A stretch of 64,000 nucleotides of DNA from Gilliamella sp. wkB178 (GCF_001690705.1 NZ_LZGK01000016.1:124001-188000); one strand, 5' to 3'; shown: positions 9,912-20,875, counted from the first letter of the stretch. A program made the numbers and translations. The notes: generated by a model not told the origin, from the sequence alone.

Positions 9912-10664
9912 TTAATCGCTTTGCTTATCACTGTATTCATGCTGAAATTCAGCAAGTAAGCATTGCTCTTCATCAGTCAGAGCTAGATTTGCAAGAAGAT
10001 CTTTTCTTCTTAACCAAGTTCGTCCTAGTGATTGTTTTAATCGCCAACGACGAATCGCTTCATGGTGACCAGACATTAATACATCAGGCACCGCCATACC
10101 ATCTAACACTTCAGGCCGAGTATAGTGAGGGCAATCAAGTAGTCCGTTAGCAAAAGAATCTTCTGCTGCTGATGCTTCGTGATGTAACACCCCAGGAATA
10201 AACCTAGCTAGTGCATCAATCATGGTCATCGCCGGTAATTCACCACCACTCAACACGTAATCCCCAATTGACCATTCTTCATCAATCTCGGTTTGGATAA
10301 CGCGTTCATCTATTCCTTCGTATCGCCCACAAATCAAAATTAATTTTTGATTTTGTGACAATTCGCAAACACCTTGTTGGTTTAATTTGCGCCCTTGTGG
10401 AGACAGATAAATTACTTTGGTATCGTCACCTGCAACTGTTTTAGCATCATGAATAGCATCTTTAAGTGGTTGTACCATCATTAACATGCCTGGGCCACCA
10501 CCATAAGGCCTATCATCGACAGTCTTATGCTTATCATGCGCAAAATCGCGCGGGTTCCAATAATTTACTTCTAACAGCCCATTTTTAACTGCTCGACCAG
10601 TTACACCATAACTAGTAATTGCTTGAAACATTTCGGGAAAAAGGCTAATAACGCCAATCCACAT
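9912..10664 (-). CDS. trmD: tRNA (guanine37-N1)-methyltransferase
   Basis: 250 residues, normal TrmD length. The SPOUT trefoil-knot region is visible: [12 protein letters not shown] at about 59-70, [13 protein letters not shown] at about 110-122 and [15 protein letters not shown] at about 132-146, which bind S-adenosylmethionine. It makes m1G37 in tRNAs reading CNN-type codons, preventing +1 frameshifts. Third gene of the operon, 16 bases after rimM. Confidence 0.98.
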   Translation of the reverse strand: MWIGVISLFPEMFQAITSYGVTGRAVKNGLLEVNYWNPRDFAHDKHKTVDDRPYGGGPGMLMMVQPLKDAIHDAKTVAGDDTKVIYLSPQGRKLNQQGVCELSQNQKLILICGRYEGIDERVIQTEIDEEWSIGDYVLSGGELPAMTMIDALARFIPGVLHHEASAAEDSFANGLLDCPHYTRPEVLDGMAVPDVLMSGHHEAIRRWRLKQSLGRTWLRRKDLLANLALTDEEQCLLAEFQHEYSDKQSD

Positions 10665-10680
10665 ATTCTTACCTTACTAA

Positions 10681-11211
10681 TTAAAAAGCGGGATCCCAAT
10701 CGACCACAATCATTTTTGTTGTTAAATCAACTTGTTTAATAAATTGTTCTTCAACAAAAGGGATTAAACGTTCTGTTGCTCCAAATGCATCTTTTAGATT
10801 AGCTTTTACTACCAATACATCATTAGAACCGGTTTCCATTAAATCAGTTACCTGACCTAAATTGTAACCATTGATTGTTTTTACTTGGCAACCAATCAAA
10901 TCTTTCCAATAAAAATCACCATCATTTAGTTGTGGTAACTTTTGCGCATCAACATAAACTTCAACATTAGTTAATGTGTTCGCTTGGTCGCGATCATCAA
11001 TGCCAGCAAGCTTCACAATCATATCTTGATTATGTGGTTTAAAGCTTTCTACGATTACTTCCTGCCATTTTCCAGCACGCTGGATATACCAAGGAGTGTA
11101 ATCAAAAATACTATCTGGAATTTCTGTAAACGAAAAAATTCTGAGCCATCCACGAATGCCGTAGCTTGAACCAAGTTTGCCGACAACAATTAGATTCTCA
11201 GTATTCATCAT
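10681..11211 (-). CDS. rimM: Ribosome maturation factor RimM
   Basis: 176 residues. N-terminal RimM domain with [20 protein letters not shown], and C-terminal PRC barrel with [12 protein letters not shown] and [13 protein letters not shown]. It helps 16S rRNA processing and assembly of the 30S head around S19. Two adjacent ATG codons (11211 and 11208) could start it; neither has a strong ribosome-binding site, so coupling with rpsP, 24 bases upstream, is likely. Confidence 0.97.
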   Translation of the reverse strand: MMNTENLIVVGKLGSSYGIRGWLRIFSFTEIPDSIFDYTPWYIQRAGKWQEVIVESFKPHNQDMIVKLAGIDDRDQANTLTNVEVYVDAQKLPQLNDGDFYWKDLIGCQVKTINGYNLGQVTDLMETGSNDVLVVKANLKDAFGATERLIPFVEEQFIKQVDLTTKMIVVDWDPAF

Positions 11212-11235
11212 TACAGTTACTATTTTTTTACTTAA

Positions 11236-11484
11236 TTAAGCAGCTTTTTGTGCTTGTTTGATCAATGTATTAACACGATCAGAAACAGTTGCACCTAAAC
11301 CTACCCAATGATTTACGCGATCAAGATCTAAACGTAATTCTTCGGCATTACCTTGGGCAATTGGATTAAAAAAACCAATACGCTCAATAAAACGACCATC
11401 ACGTGGGTTACGGCTATCAGTGACAACTACTTGATAAAATGGGCGCTTTTTAGAGCCACCACGAGCTAAACGAATAGTTACCAT
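11236..11484 (-). CDS. rpsP: 30S ribosomal protein S16
   Basis: 82 residues, full-length bS16. [20 protein letters not shown] and the [10 protein letters not shown] segment are diagnostic. First gene of the rpsP-rimM-trmD-rplS operon, preceded by an AGAGGA ribosome-binding site and a strong sigma-70 promoter at 11547-11574. Confidence 0.98.
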   Translation of the reverse strand: MVTIRLARGGSKKRPFYQVVVTDSRNPRDGRFIERIGFFNPIAQGNAEELRLDLDRVNHWVGLGATVSDRVNTLIKQAQKAA

Positions 11485-11546
11485 AACATCCTCTTAAATT
11501 AAAAAATCTTTTTTTTGCCCAACACGGACAAAATCAAAGCCCGAGA

Positions 11547-11574
11547 ATTATACCCTTTCTGGCAAAAAGTGCAA
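11547..11574 (-). promoter_or_regulatory. Sigma-70 promoter of the rpsP operon
   Basis: On the minus strand: TTGCAC, 16-base spacer, TATAAT, followed by a GC-rich discriminator (TCTCGGGC) as is usual for growth-rate-controlled ribosomal promoters. Confidence 0.85.
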
Positions 11575-11683
11575 TGGCTGTTTCTAGTTGATAGTTAGTG
11601 GAATTGCTTATAAAACAAACAAATTAAATACTATGTAGCGATATGTTATTAAAATTAGCTAGTGATTTTACTCGGTCGGCATA

Positions 11684-12055
11684 TTAGTGTTTACGTTTTC
11701 TATTAAAAGCTCGCTTTAAAACATCAAAAAAGCCAAGTGATTTAACCATTTTTTGCCCATCAACATATACACGTATCGCTTTTAAGACTTTTTTAGGATC
11801 TGTAGATGCAAAAGTGAAGGTGCCATTTTGTTTGGTTTGGATTGAATAACGAGGTATCCATCTACCCCCAAATAAAACCGAAGCGACAACATAATCTACT
11901 TCATTCCAAGGAATTTGGATATATTTACGGCTATCTCGTTGATGATAGAATTCGAAGGCTTTGTCACCAATCATAATATTGCCATACTCAGAAAAACCGA
12001 CAAAAGCAGTAGCTTTAACTGTTAAATCGATTTTAGTATTTAATGATTGTACCAT
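11684..12055 (-). CDS. DUF956 protein of mannose-PTS operon (ManO-like)
   Basis: 123 residues of the DUF956 family, found next to mannose-type PTS genes mostly in Firmicutes. Visible conserved parts are GFSEYGNIMIGDKAFEF, QIPWNEVDYVVASV and FGGRWIPRYSI. I start at 12055 (MVQSLN), which matches the family N-terminus; the longer frame adds 16 unrelated residues. It follows manZ on the same strand after a 170-base gap with a strong hairpin, so its expression is probably lower than that of the PTS genes. A regulatory role on the man operon is suggested for homologues (ManO); not shown here. Confidence 0.8.
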   Translation of the reverse strand: MVQSLNTKIDLTVKATAFVGFSEYGNIMIGDKAFEFYHQRDSRKYIQIPWNEVDYVVASVLFGGRWIPRYSIQTKQNGTFTFASTDPKKVLKAIRVYVDGQKMVKSLGFFDVLKRAFNRKRKH

Positions 12056-12164
12056 CTTTTTGTATATCCATATTGAATAGTCAATTTGTAACCAGAACCT
12101 CAAGATTTATCTGAAATCAGAATTGGTTCATAAAGCCCTGACACAACTAGTTTTAGTTATATAA

Positions 12165-12197
12165 AGAGCATAATGTTATACTCAAACATTATGCTCT
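12165..12197 (-). terminator. Hairpin between manZ and the DUF956 gene
   Basis: Thirteen-base perfect stem AGAGCATAATGTT / AACATTATGCTCT, 7-base loop, followed on the minus strand by TTTATAT. It overlaps the dispersed 40-bp repeat at 12173-12213. Likely a terminator or attenuator for manXYZ. Confidence 0.7.
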
Positions 12198-12213
12198 CAG
12201 GAAACATCTTAAC
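12173..12213 (-). repeat. Copy of the dispersed 40-bp repeat
   Basis: Minus-strand copy: AAGATGTTTCCTGAGA core followed by GCATAATGTTTGAGTATAA. Here the variable middle has been recruited into the manZ hairpin stem. Same strand direction as the man operon. Confidence 0.7.
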
Positions 12214-12225
12214 AAAATGTTAAGC

Positions 12226-13137
12226 TTATAACAGGCCAATTACATGACCAATAATTCCAACTATAAATAGACCAAGGATGATCAAAATAGGGGATACTTT
12301 TTTACGTAATAACCACATACATAAGAAAGTTAATAATAAAGGTACTAATCCTGGAATTAACTGGTCTAAGTTATTTTGCAGGGTAGTTACTTTTTCTTGA
12401 GTTAGTGCTAACCCATTTTGCAATTGGATCAATGCTTTTTGGATACCTTCAGCACCAGCAGGTAATGAATTCCAATCAATGAAAGCACCGTTGTCCAATT
12501 TTACGGTGGAAACTACTGGTTGGAATTTGATTGATACCCACCTTTGCACTAAAGCGGCTAGTACAAACATCCCTAAAATAGATGCACCTTTGGTGATTTT
12601 CTGTAGTAAGCCACCGGAAAGATTATCAGTGATTTTAGAACCTGTGCGGTATCCAAATTCTTGGGTATACCACATAAAGCCCCAACGGATAATATTCCAC
12701 AATAAGAAGAACAAAATTGGGCCAATAACATTACCGCTTAAAGCCAATGACGCACCAAGAGCACCAAGCATAGGGCGGACAGTAAACCAGAATACTGGAT
12801 CGCCAACACCAGCTAGTGGACCCATCATACCGACTTTAACCCCTTGAATGGCGACATCATCAACAGGGGCTCCATTAGCTCTTTCCTCTTCAAGAGCGAG
12901 TGTTACGCCAAGCACAGGAGAAGCTAAATATGGGTGAGTATTAAAAAATTCTAAGTGACGTTTAAGTGCCGCTGAACGGTCTTCAGTTGTAGTATATAAT
13001 TTTTTAATAGCTGGGATCATAGAATAAACCCAACCACCATTTTGCATACGTTCATAGTTCCAAGAACCTTGGAGAAAAGTCGAACGCCAAGCCACAGCTA
13101 AACGATCTTTTTTACTTAATTGAATTCTATCTGTCAT
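12226..13137 (-). CDS. manZ: PTS mannose family IID component
   Basis: 303 residues, mannose-family EIID. Starts with the cytosolic segment LAVAWRSTFLQGSWNYERMQNGGW typical of IID proteins, then GVKVGMMGPLAGVGDPVFWFTVRP, and C-terminal membrane helices. With IIC it forms the inner-membrane channel. Third gene of manXYZ, 17 bases after manY. Homologous systems carry mannose, glucose, glucosamine or fructose; the sugar is not decided by the sequence. Confidence 0.93.
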   Translation of the reverse strand: MTDRIQLSKKDRLAVAWRSTFLQGSWNYERMQNGGWVYSMIPAIKKLYTTTEDRSAALKRHLEFFNTHPYLASPVLGVTLALEEERANGAPVDDVAIQGVKVGMMGPLAGVGDPVFWFTVRPMLGALGASLALSGNVIGPILFFLLWNIIRWGFMWYTQEFGYRTGSKITDNLSGGLLQKITKGASILGMFVLAALVQRWVSIKFQPVVSTVKLDNGAFIDWNSLPAGAEGIQKALIQLQNGLALTQEKVTTLQNNLDQLIPGLVPLLLTFLCMWLLRKKVSPILIILGLFIVGIIGHVIGLL

Positions 13138-13154
13138 TTTCGTTCTCCAAATTC

Positions 13155-13955
13155 TTAGTAATCATTCAAAATGTCATCAAGTGGGTCGCCTTTATCGCCA
13201 CCATTTGATGAATTGCCACGTTCAGAAAGGCTTAGGTAAATAAGTGCTAATGAAATACCTAATGCACCTAACGCAATCAATGTTAGTTGTGATATAGCAG
13301 CAACAACAAAACCGATAATGAAAAATGGCCATACTTCGCGGTTTGCCATCATATTAATTACCATAGCATAACCTACTGCAACCACCATACCACCACCGAT
13401 AGCCATACCAGTAGTTAACCATTCAGGCATTGCATTTAATGCTTGTTTAACGGTTTCAGCAGGAATAAATAATAATGCCGCTGCAGGGATAGCAATTCTT
13501 AAACCTTGTAAACAAATACCTAGAATTTGTAACCATTCAATACGGCGAATATTGCCATGTTCAGCCGCTGCATCCATCATATGTACTAAAGGAACCGCAA
13601 TAGTTCGCACAATCATAGTTAAGAATAAACCAGCCACAGCAAGAGGAATGGCAATTGCAATAGCGGTTGAAACACCGGCAACACCTTGTCCACCAAGTAC
13701 TAGAATAATGGATGATGCCACAGAGGCAAGTGCTGCATCTGGCGCTACAGCTGCACCAATATTAGCCCAACCTAGTGCGATCATCTGTAATGAACCACCA
13801 AGTACAACTCCAGCTTCTAAATTACCTGTTACTAACCCAATCAACGAACAAGCTACTAACGGTTGGTGAAATTGAAACTGATCTAAGATACCTTCCATTC
13901 CAGCTAGGAAGGCCACAACTATCACTAAAATGATAGCAATAATAGATAACGTCAT
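13155..13955 (-). CDS. manY: PTS mannose/sorbose family IIC component
   Basis: 266 residues, EIIC of the mannose family, strongly hydrophobic. Contains GMEGILDQFQFHQPLVAC and GNLEAGVVLGGSLQMIALGWANIGAAVAPDAAL split over the first helices, the conserved sugar-site region. It ends with a charged tail (SSNGGDKGDPLDDILNDY) as in E. coli ManY. Lies between manX (21 bases) and manZ (17 bases) in one operon. Confidence 0.93.
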   Translation of the reverse strand: MTLSIIAIILVIVVAFLAGMEGILDQFQFHQPLVACSLIGLVTGNLEAGVVLGGSLQMIALGWANIGAAVAPDAALASVASSIILVLGGQGVAGVSTAIAIAIPLAVAGLFLTMIVRTIAVPLVHMMDAAAEHGNIRRIEWLQILGICLQGLRIAIPAAALLFIPAETVKQALNAMPEWLTTGMAIGGGMVVAVGYAMVINMMANREVWPFFIIGFVVAAISQLTLIALGALGISLALIYLSLSERGNSSNGGDKGDPLDDILNDY

Positions 13956-13976
13956 AATATAACCCCTTAAATAAAA

Positions 13977-14951
13977 CTAATTTTTTTGCTCGGCTAATTC
14001 TTCTTTCGCTTTTTTCAGTAACTCATCCATATTACTACTAGAATCGTTAGGTACTTTGCGAACATCAAATTTCACATTCTTGGCTTTTAACTTTTCAAAG
14101 GCATCAACATCTTCAGTGTTCATGGATAGAACTTTATTTACCATCACTTTGCCAACTGAATGTGCCATAGAGCCAACATTAAGCTCTTTAATATCTACAC
14201 CACCTTCAACAGTTCGTAAAACATCTTCCGGATTTTCAAATAAAAGTAAGGCTTTAGTATTGCCAAAACGCGGATCGTGAGCAACTTCAATAATTTTTTT
14301 GATTGGAACTACATTGGCTTTTACACCAGGAGGAGCGGCTTCTTCAATAAGCTTTTTTCTCAAATCATCTTTGGCAACGGAATCCGAAACAACGATGATG
14401 CGGTTAGGATTAGTAGATTTAGTCCAAGAGGTGGCAACTTGACCATGCAGTAAACGAGAATCAACACGGGCAAGGACAATTTTCATTTTACCATCACCAA
14501 GCACGGTACCTTCTGGTATAGAAGTTGATGGTTTTACTGCTGCTTGTTTAGGTGTGCTAGTTTCAACAGTTGCTCGAATCCCTTCTTTTGCCGGTTCTAA
14601 CAACGCTGAGGCTATTTCTTTAGCGGTTTCCATTGATAAACGTGAAGAGTAAGCCTCGATCAACATAGGTAGATTTAAACCGGCCACAATAGCCCAGTTG
14701 CTATGCGTGCCACATAAATTATTCGCTTGATTAAATGGTGTACCTCCCCACAAATCGACTAAGAATAATACTTCATCTTGATTATCAAATGTAGCTATTG
14801 CTGCTAACATTCTTTCTTTCAAACTTTCAGGACTATCACTTGGGTGCAAAGTCACGGCTTTAACGTTCTCTTGCTCTCCAAATATCATTGTACCCGATTG
14901 TAGAATACCTTCTGCAAACTCACCATGAGTTGCCAGAATAATCCCTACCAT
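13977..14951 (-). CDS. manX: PTS mannose family IIAB component
   Basis: 324 residues, the same length as E. coli ManX. N-terminal IIA domain with phosphorylated His10 in ILATHGEFAEG; linker rich in Ala/Pro/Thr at about 135-150; C-terminal IIB domain with phosphorylated His in ARVDSRLLHGQVATSW. It passes phosphate from HPr to the incoming sugar. First gene of the operon, with GGAGG ribosome-binding site just upstream. The 485-base region before it shows no sigma-54 promoter, unlike Firmicute man operons. Confidence 0.95.
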   Translation of the reverse strand: MVGIILATHGEFAEGILQSGTMIFGEQENVKAVTLHPSDSPESLKERMLAAIATFDNQDEVLFLVDLWGGTPFNQANNLCGTHSNWAIVAGLNLPMLIEAYSSRLSMETAKEIASALLEPAKEGIRATVETSTPKQAAVKPSTSIPEGTVLGDGKMKIVLARVDSRLLHGQVATSWTKSTNPNRIIVVSDSVAKDDLRKKLIEEAAPPGVKANVVPIKKIIEVAHDPRFGNTKALLLFENPEDVLRTVEGGVDIKELNVGSMAHSVGKVMVNKVLSMNTEDVDAFEKLKAKNVKFDVRKVPNDSSSNMDELLKKAKEELAEQKN

Positions 14952-15436
14952 ACGATTTCCTCCAAATTATTATCTTATTGGATAATATAAAATTACTATA
15001 AATTTAATCCTAAAAACTATATTGGTTTAGTTATTTTAAATCATAAAATATATAACGATATTACGTTGCTATAAAAACTTAACTTTCTATTATTAAAAGA
15101 TATTTTTATAAAATATCGGTTACATAATTATTTGAGTAAAAAATGTTTATATTCCTAATTTTTATATATTTTATTGTTGAAAGATGGCCTCAAATAACAG
15201 TTTTGTTTTAGATAAAATGTTATATTAGCAGAGAATTCAAATTAAAGTTGAAAAAATATTACACTTTTTCAAAAATAAAAGTAATTATATTTTTATTCTT
15301 TTTAGTTATAGATTTTTGTTAATTATTGATCATACTTTTAATAATGCAAATGATTATTTTTTAGAAGTTAATCCTAGGTATGAAATATGTTTGGACCTAT
15401 TGAATAGGTACTTTTTAGCAATATTATATTGCTAGC
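14952..15436. other. Gene-free AT-rich region upstream of manX
   Basis: No credible coding sequence. It should hold the manX promoter, but I see no convincing -35/-10 pair, no sigma-54 element and no full CRP palindrome. At 15395-15409 there is a short stem (ACCTAT/ATAGGT) and at 15416-15434 a perfect inverted repeat (TAGCAATAT / ATATTGCTA) just after the murQ stop, probably marking the 3' end of the murQ transcript. Confidence 0.5.
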
Positions 15437-16357
15437 TTAATTTAATTCATTGCGATAATTCTTTAGTGTTTCCCTAATAAAGCCATTATTGTCACTAAGC
15501 GCTTGTTTAGCTTGTTCAACATTGAGGTTGGTCAAAATCATTAAAATTGCTGTTTTGCAATGTCTTTGGCTTTGTGCCAGTGCTAAAATTGCCGTTTCCC
15601 GATTGCAATCGGTGGCTTGCATTACGATATTTATTTGGCGTTCTATCAGTTTGGCATTAGTCGCTTCCACATCCACCATTAAATTACCATAGACTTTGCC
15701 AATTTTAATCATACTAGCCGTAGTTAACATATTTAGAATTAGTTTTTGGGCGGTACCGGCCTTCATTCTTGATGATCCAGTAATGATCTCTGCACCGACA
15801 ATTGGGGTGATTGCAATATCAGCAATATTAATCATCGGCGCTTGGGGATTACAACATAAACTGACTACGGTAGCACCAATTGATTTAGCTAATTGCATTC
15901 CGCCTATAACGTAAGGTGTGCGCCCACTTGCAGCAATACCGACTAATACATCTTGGGCAGTAAATTTGATATTTTTTAAATCTGCGACAGCTAATTCAGG
16001 ATTATCTTCGGCATTTTCGACGGCTTTAAAAATAGCTGGTTGCCCGCCAGCTATTAATCCTATTACTTGATCTGGTTGGGTGCCATAAGTCGGTGGGCAC
16101 TCACTGGCATCTAATATACCTAGTCTACCGGATGTGCCCGCACCCATATAGACTAAGCGGCCTTGATGCAAAAAAGCCTGACTAATAGCATCTACTGCTT
16201 TGGCAATATTAGGTAGTTCTTTTTCAACTGCAATAGCAACTTGTTTGTCTTCATTATTTATAATTTTTAAAATATCAAGCGTAGAACAGCTATCAATCTT
16301 TTCACTGTTTGAATTACGACTTTCAGTTAGCATTTTTGATAAATTAATGTTTGGCAT
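15437..16357 (-). CDS. murQ: N-acetylmuramic acid 6-phosphate etherase
   Basis: 306 residues with a SIS domain. [21 protein letters not shown] (split: GAGTSGRLG then LDASECPP), [14 protein letters not shown] and [14 protein letters not shown] are MurQ signatures. It removes lactate from MurNAc-6-P to give GlcNAc-6-P in cell-wall recycling. Its start lies 14 bases inside the end of lplT, so the two are translationally coupled. No murP or murR is seen nearby; the link with the Aas/LplT phospholipid-repair genes is unusual. Confidence 0.95.
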   Translation of the reverse strand: MPNINLSKMLTESRNSNSEKIDSCSTLDILKIINNEDKQVAIAVEKELPNIAKAVDAISQAFLHQGRLVYMGAGTSGRLGILDASECPPTYGTQPDQVIGLIAGGQPAIFKAVENAEDNPELAVADLKNIKFTAQDVLVGIAASGRTPYVIGGMQLAKSIGATVVSLCCNPQAPMINIADIAITPIVGAEIITGSSRMKAGTAQKLILNMLTTASMIKIGKVYGNLMVDVEATNAKLIERQINIVMQATDCNRETAILALAQSQRHCKTAILMILTNLNVEQAKQALSDNNGFIRETLKNYRNELN

Positions 16358-17531
16358 TATTTTTTAATCCTAACCATAATAGTAAAATAACTAAGGCAAA
16401 TAATGCCCCAAAACCTACGCCAATAGCTATAATAGGTACACCAGCAGCAACAGCAACAGAATAAAGCCCCAGCATAATCATCATGGCGCCATATTCACTC
16501 AAGTTCTGTACTGCTATTACACTACCGGCACCTATAATCTCTTTACCTATTTTTTGGATCAAAGCATTTAAAGGGACTAAAAAGAAGCCACCGAGTGCGC
16601 CAATCATAATTAATAAAATATATGATGAAACCATATGGCTTTGAAGTGTAAAGGCGATGACTACAATGCCCATCATAATGCCAGCAGGAATACAACGTAA
16701 GGTATTATTGATAGAAATAAATTTACTGGCAAGCCCGGCACCAACCACTATCCCCACAGCCACAACAGCATTGAGTACAGTTGGAGTGGTATTATCAACA
16801 ATACCTAATACAACCGGTACCCAGCTAATTAATAAAAAACGTAACGTAATTCCTGCGCCCCAAAATAGGCTAGTACCATACAAAGTAAAACGTGCTTGTC
16901 TATTGATAAAAAGCATTTTTACGGTGCGAATAAAATCTTTAAGCATGCTTAAAAATTGCCATTTAATATCACGTCTCGCGGCTGGTAATCTAGGAATAAA
17001 GAGATTAGCAATCACTGCACAACCAAACATTAATACGCAGGCTAATAAAGAAGCAGTAACATTAAGATCAGCAATATAACCACCCGCAACTGAGCCAAGT
17101 AATATTGAGGCAATTGTTGAGGCTTCGATTAAACCATTAGCTTTAACTAAATTATCGCCTGTGGTAAGTTCACCTAAAATACCATATTTAGCAGGTGAAT
17201 AACCTGAAGCACCAATGCCTACTAAAATATAACCTAAAAATGGACTAACACCTAAACAAATACTACCAGCACCTAGTAATTTCAGACTATTTGAGATCAT
17301 CATTACTCGGCCTTTTGACATGCTATCAGCAAATTGACCGACAAAAGGTGAAAGCAGAATAAATGGCACCACAAACCCGATCTGTAATACTGATTGACTC
17401 CATTCTGGGTAATGTAGATTTTTAATATAGGCTAAAATAGCAAAAAATAAGGCGTTATCACCAAAAGCTGAAAAGAATTGCGCCAGCATGGTTGCTATCA
17501 TGCCTTTACTAAAAAGAGAGTTTTGCGTCAT
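16344..17531 (-). CDS. lplT: Lysophospholipid transporter LplT
   Basis: 395-residue MFS protein with about 12 membrane helices. N-terminal [25 protein letters not shown] and the [15 protein letters not shown] segment match E. coli LplT. It flips lysophospholipids to the inner leaflet for re-acylation by Aas, whose gene is 26 bases upstream. Its 3' end overlaps murQ by 14 bases. Confidence 0.95.
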   Translation of the reverse strand: MTQNSLFSKGMIATMLAQFFSAFGDNALFFAILAYIKNLHYPEWSQSVLQIGFVVPFILLSPFVGQFADSMSKGRVMMISNSLKLLGAGSICLGVSPFLGYILVGIGASGYSPAKYGILGELTTGDNLVKANGLIEASTIASILLGSVAGGYIADLNVTASLLACVLMFGCAVIANLFIPRLPAARRDIKWQFLSMLKDFIRTVKMLFINRQARFTLYGTSLFWGAGITLRFLLISWVPVVLGIVDNTTPTVLNAVVAVGIVVGAGLASKFISINNTLRCIPAGIMMGIVVIAFTLQSHMVSSYILLIMIGALGGFFLVPLNALIQKIGKEIIGAGSVIAVQNLSEYGAMMIMLGLYSVAVAAGVPIIAIGVGFGALFALVILLLWLGLKNNAKH

Positions 17532-17557
17532 GAAACATCCTTTTGTTGATTTGCTAG

Positions 17558-19699
17558 CTATTCATCAGCCATTTTTCGCAGGGTAATAAAATCAATCTTA
17601 CCCGTTCCCAGTAATGGTAGTTCTTTAACTACACGAATATCTCGTGGAACTGCTAAAGCTGGAATACCAAACTCCTGAGCTGCTTGATTAAGTTGCTCTC
17701 GATTTAGTTCTTTTGAAGTGGTAAATAGCACAATTGCTTCGCCTTTAGATGCATCGGCTTTGACCGTGGCACCATGCATTGCATTGGGATCGACTTTTTT
17801 AGCTAATACTTCAACACTTTCTAGCGAAACCATTTCCCCAGCAATTTTGGCAAAACGTTTTAAACGCCCTTTGATGGTTAAAAAACCATCTTGATCAATG
17901 GCCACAATATCACCAGTATCATACCAACCAGATTCAGGTTTGCCATTCTCATCAATTGCTATTGGTGGTTCTAATTTACCTGGATGCTCTACTCGCAAAT
18001 AGCCTTTCATCACATTAGGACCTTTAACTTGTAATTCGCCACCAGGACTAATACCTGAAATCGGAATTAATCGCGATGTCATACCCGGTAATAAGCGACC
18101 GACAGTACCATTTTTAAAAGCCATTGGTACATTAAGAGCGACTACGGGAGCACATTCAGTTACACCATAACCTTCTAAAATACGAATACCATATTTATTT
18201 TTCCATTGTTCGCGAACTGCGTCAGATAATTTTTCTGCCCCGGCAACGACATAACGTAAACGCATAAAGTCGTATGGGTGGGCATAACGAGCATAATTTG
18301 CCAAGAAAGTTGGCGTTCCAAATAAAATGGTACAGTTTTGGTCATAAATAATTTCTGGCACCATGCGATAATGCAATGGATTTGGGTATAAGAAGGTTCG
18401 GCTACCAGAAAATAAAGGTAAAAATAATCCAGCAGTAATACCAAAAGCATGAAATAGAGGTAATGCGGACATAAAGCGATCGGCAGGAGTTGGATCAATA
18501 ACGGTACGGATTTGTTCAACATTAGCAATTAAACTGCCATGGCTATGAACTACCCCTTTAGGGTTACCTTCCGAACCAGAAGTAAATAGTACCAAAGCTT
18601 CATCTTCGCTCGATTGCTTATACTCGACTAACCTTGGAATAAATTGGTGAATAATAACATATAATTTATCGGTGAAAGTTAAACTGTGGCGTAAATCTTC
18701 TAGAAAACACCATTTAACGCCTTTGATTTCCTCAAGTAAGTAATCCAGTTTACCTTTCTTAATAAATTTCCGTGAGGTAATAATCGTTTTAATTTCTGCC
18801 GCAGTGATTGCGCAAGTTAGTCCTTTGGTGCCAGCAGTATAATTAAGCATTGCCGGAATTCGATTTTTAACTGATAACCCAAAAATTGTTGCCACGGTAA
18901 TGGTTGCATTAGGTAGTAAAACTCCAACGCGTTCTTTCTTCTTTGTAATTTTGGCAATAATACAACTAACCCCAATAATTTGCTTTAACAAGTTACGATA
19001 AGATGCTTCGTTAGTTGTCGGATCTTGTACCATGCGTGATTTGACGCCATAACGGACTTGAGCTTCAAGTAGTGCTGCAAATAGTGTCAATTTTGGACGG
19101 CTAGCCATGCGAGCATTCATCATAATTTGATGTAACTTTTCGCCAGCAATATAACGGCGCTCACTAGCATTACCAGCTTTAGGCATTGGAATTGAAGTTG
19201 GTTCTAATACATGAATGCTAATTTTGGGGAATAAATGACGTTTAAATAAGCCTTTTAGGCGGCTAGTCAAAGTAAATTCAGCACCTTCTATCCAAACCGG
19301 TACAATGGTTGCTTGCGATTTGGCTGCAACAAAAGCGGCACCATCATAAATTTTCATTAACGACCCAGTTATAGTGATTCTACCTTCCGGGAAGATCACA
19401 ATAGGGCGACCTTTTTCTATTTCACGTACTAAACGTTTAATAGCCATAGGGCTAGTTGGATCCATTGGTACAAAATCGACATAACGTTTAGCTAAGCGGA
19501 CTAACCAATGATTAATATAACCAGCGTAAATAGCAAAAACCGGGCGCACAGGTAAAAAAACACCAATTAATACACCATCTAGAAATGAAACATGATTAGG
19601 AGTGATTAGGAGCCGGTCTTGTTTTAAATTATCGAGGTTACCATGAATTTTTACATGAAATAAAATCTTTAAGAAAAATCTTAATACGTTGAATAACAT
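17558..19699 (-). CDS. aas: Bifunctional acyl-ACP synthetase / lysophospholipid acyltransferase
   Basis: 713 residues, close to the 719 of E. coli Aas. N-terminal PlsC-type acyltransferase with catalytic NHVSFLDG (about residues 33-40) and FPEGRIT; C-terminal AMP-forming synthetase with [19 protein letters not shown] split at the P-loop, [10 protein letters not shown] and GWYDTGDI. It re-acylates lysophosphatidylethanolamine at the inner membrane. I start at the ATG at 19699, which matches the E. coli N-terminus; the TTG four codons earlier is less likely. First gene of aas-lplT-murQ. Confidence 0.96.
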   Translation of the reverse strand: MLFNVLRFFLKILFHVKIHGNLDNLKQDRLLITPNHVSFLDGVLIGVFLPVRPVFAIYAGYINHWLVRLAKRYVDFVPMDPTSPMAIKRLVREIEKGRPIVIFPEGRITITGSLMKIYDGAAFVAAKSQATIVPVWIEGAEFTLTSRLKGLFKRHLFPKISIHVLEPTSIPMPKAGNASERRYIAGEKLHQIMMNARMASRPKLTLFAALLEAQVRYGVKSRMVQDPTTNEASYRNLLKQIIGVSCIIAKITKKKERVGVLLPNATITVATIFGLSVKNRIPAMLNYTAGTKGLTCAITAAEIKTIITSRKFIKKGKLDYLLEEIKGVKWCFLEDLRHSLTFTDKLYVIIHQFIPRLVEYKQSSEDEALVLFTSGSEGNPKGVVHSHGSLIANVEQIRTVIDPTPADRFMSALPLFHAFGITAGLFLPLFSGSRTFLYPNPLHYRMVPEIIYDQNCTILFGTPTFLANYARYAHPYDFMRLRYVVAGAEKLSDAVREQWKNKYGIRILEGYGVTECAPVVALNVPMAFKNGTVGRLLPGMTSRLIPISGISPGGELQVKGPNVMKGYLRVEHPGKLEPPIAIDENGKPESGWYDTGDIVAIDQDGFLTIKGRLKRFAKIAGEMVSLESVEVLAKKVDPNAMHGATVKADASKGEAIVLFTTSKELNREQLNQAAQEFGIPALAVPRDIRVVKELPLLGTGKIDFITLRKMADE

Positions 19700-19900
19700 C
19701 TTATATCTCAATTAACATGCAAGATTGCATTTACTAATAATAGTTAAAATAAAGCAATTATACAAGGAAGGTAATCGTTGTTTAATATTATTAATATAAA
19801 ACAAACAATTGAATTGTATTTGTGGATTGGTTTTATATAAAAAATAGACAATTAGTAACAAAAACGTAAAATAAAAGTTTAAATGACGAAGGGGGATTAA

Positions 19901-20875
19901 ATGTTAGTTTTAACCGCAACCGATATCGAAAAAGTATACAGTATGCAAGATGCCATCGCAGCAGATAAACAAGCCTTAAAAATCTATACTCAAGGTAATA
20001 GTGAGGTGCCATTACGTACTAATTTTGATGTGCAAAATGGTCAGTGTTTATTTATGCCTGCGCACATTAAAAGCCGTGATGTTGTTGGGATTAAGATTGT
20101 CTCAGTATTTCCTAATAATCCCAAATTGGGTAAACCTTCAGTACCAGCACAAGTATTAATGCTTGATCCGCAAACTGGCGAAGTTTGTGCCATACTCGAT
20201 GGCACTTATGTTACCCAGCTGCGAACGGGGGCGGTACAAGGTGCGGCAACAGATCTATTAGCTCGCAAAGATGCAAGCCGATCAGTACTAATTGGAACGG
20301 GTGGGCAAGCAATTTCACAATTGGAAGCGATGTTGACAGTACGACCATTAACGGATGTTGCTATTTTCGATATTAATCAGGAAAAAGCTAAACAATTTAC
20401 TGCGCAAATGCAGCAAAAATTTGCACATTTTTCAACCAATCTATATTTCTCACAAAATTTAGATGATGATATAAGCCAAGCAGATATTATTACGTCGGTC
20501 ACTACCTCAAAAGTAGCAACCTTTGATGGTACTAAAGTTAAGCCGGGCACACATATTAATGGTGTTGGTGCTTATACACCTGCAATGCATGAGATCCCCG
20601 CGAATATTGTGGAAAAAGCAGATATTCGAGTACTCGATACTAAAGATGGAGTTTTTGCCGAAGCGGGTGATATTATTGATCCAATTAAGCAACAACTAGT
20701 TACCGAAAATGACTTTTTGGAACTCGGGGATTTAGTTATTGAACCGCAAAAATGTCGACAAAATTCTCAACAAATAACAGTATTTAAAACTGTAGGTACC
20801 GCAGTTTTAGATGTTTACGTTGGTTATGATATTTACCTCAAAGCAAAAGCACAGGGAATTGGGCTTAATATTTAA
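19901..20875 (+). CDS. Ornithine cyclodeaminase / mu-crystallin family protein
   Basis: 324 residues. NAD-binding Rossmann fold in the middle (VLIGTGGQAISQLEAM, about residues 129-144), substrate region LRTGAVQGAATDLLA, and C-terminal FKTVGTAVLD, all typical of the family. Members include ornithine cyclodeaminase, alanine dehydrogenase and pyrroline-2-carboxylate reductase; which applies cannot be told. A strong AAGGGGG ribosome-binding site precedes the ATG. It stands alone and converges on gpsA. Confidence 0.85.
   Translation: MLVLTATDIEKVYSMQDAIAADKQALKIYTQGNSEVPLRTNFDVQNGQCLFMPAHIKSRDVVGIKIVSVFPNNPKLGKPSVPAQVLMLDPQTGEVCAILDGTYVTQLRTGAVQGAATDLLARKDASRSVLIGTGGQAISQLEAMLTVRPLTDVAIFDINQEKAKQFTAQMQQKFAHFSTNLYFSQNLDDDISQADIITSVTTSKVATFDGTKVKPGTHINGVGAYTPAMHEIPANIVEKADIRVLDTKDGVFAEAGDIIDPIKQQLVTENDFLELGDLVIEPQKCRQNSQQITVFKTVGTAVLDVYVGYDIYLKAKAQGIGLNI

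Noticed and set aside
12479..13869. Antisense frames over manZ and manY
   Set aside because: Antisense shadows created by codon bias of hydrophobic membrane genes.
15395..15434. Hairpins between murQ and manX as a possible riboswitch
   Set aside because: Short perfect dyads without any known aptamer pattern; better read as transcript-end structures.
17558..19711. Longer aas start (TTG at 19711)
   Set aside because: The ATG at 19699 matches the E. coli N-terminus; TTG adds four residues without better ribosome-binding site.
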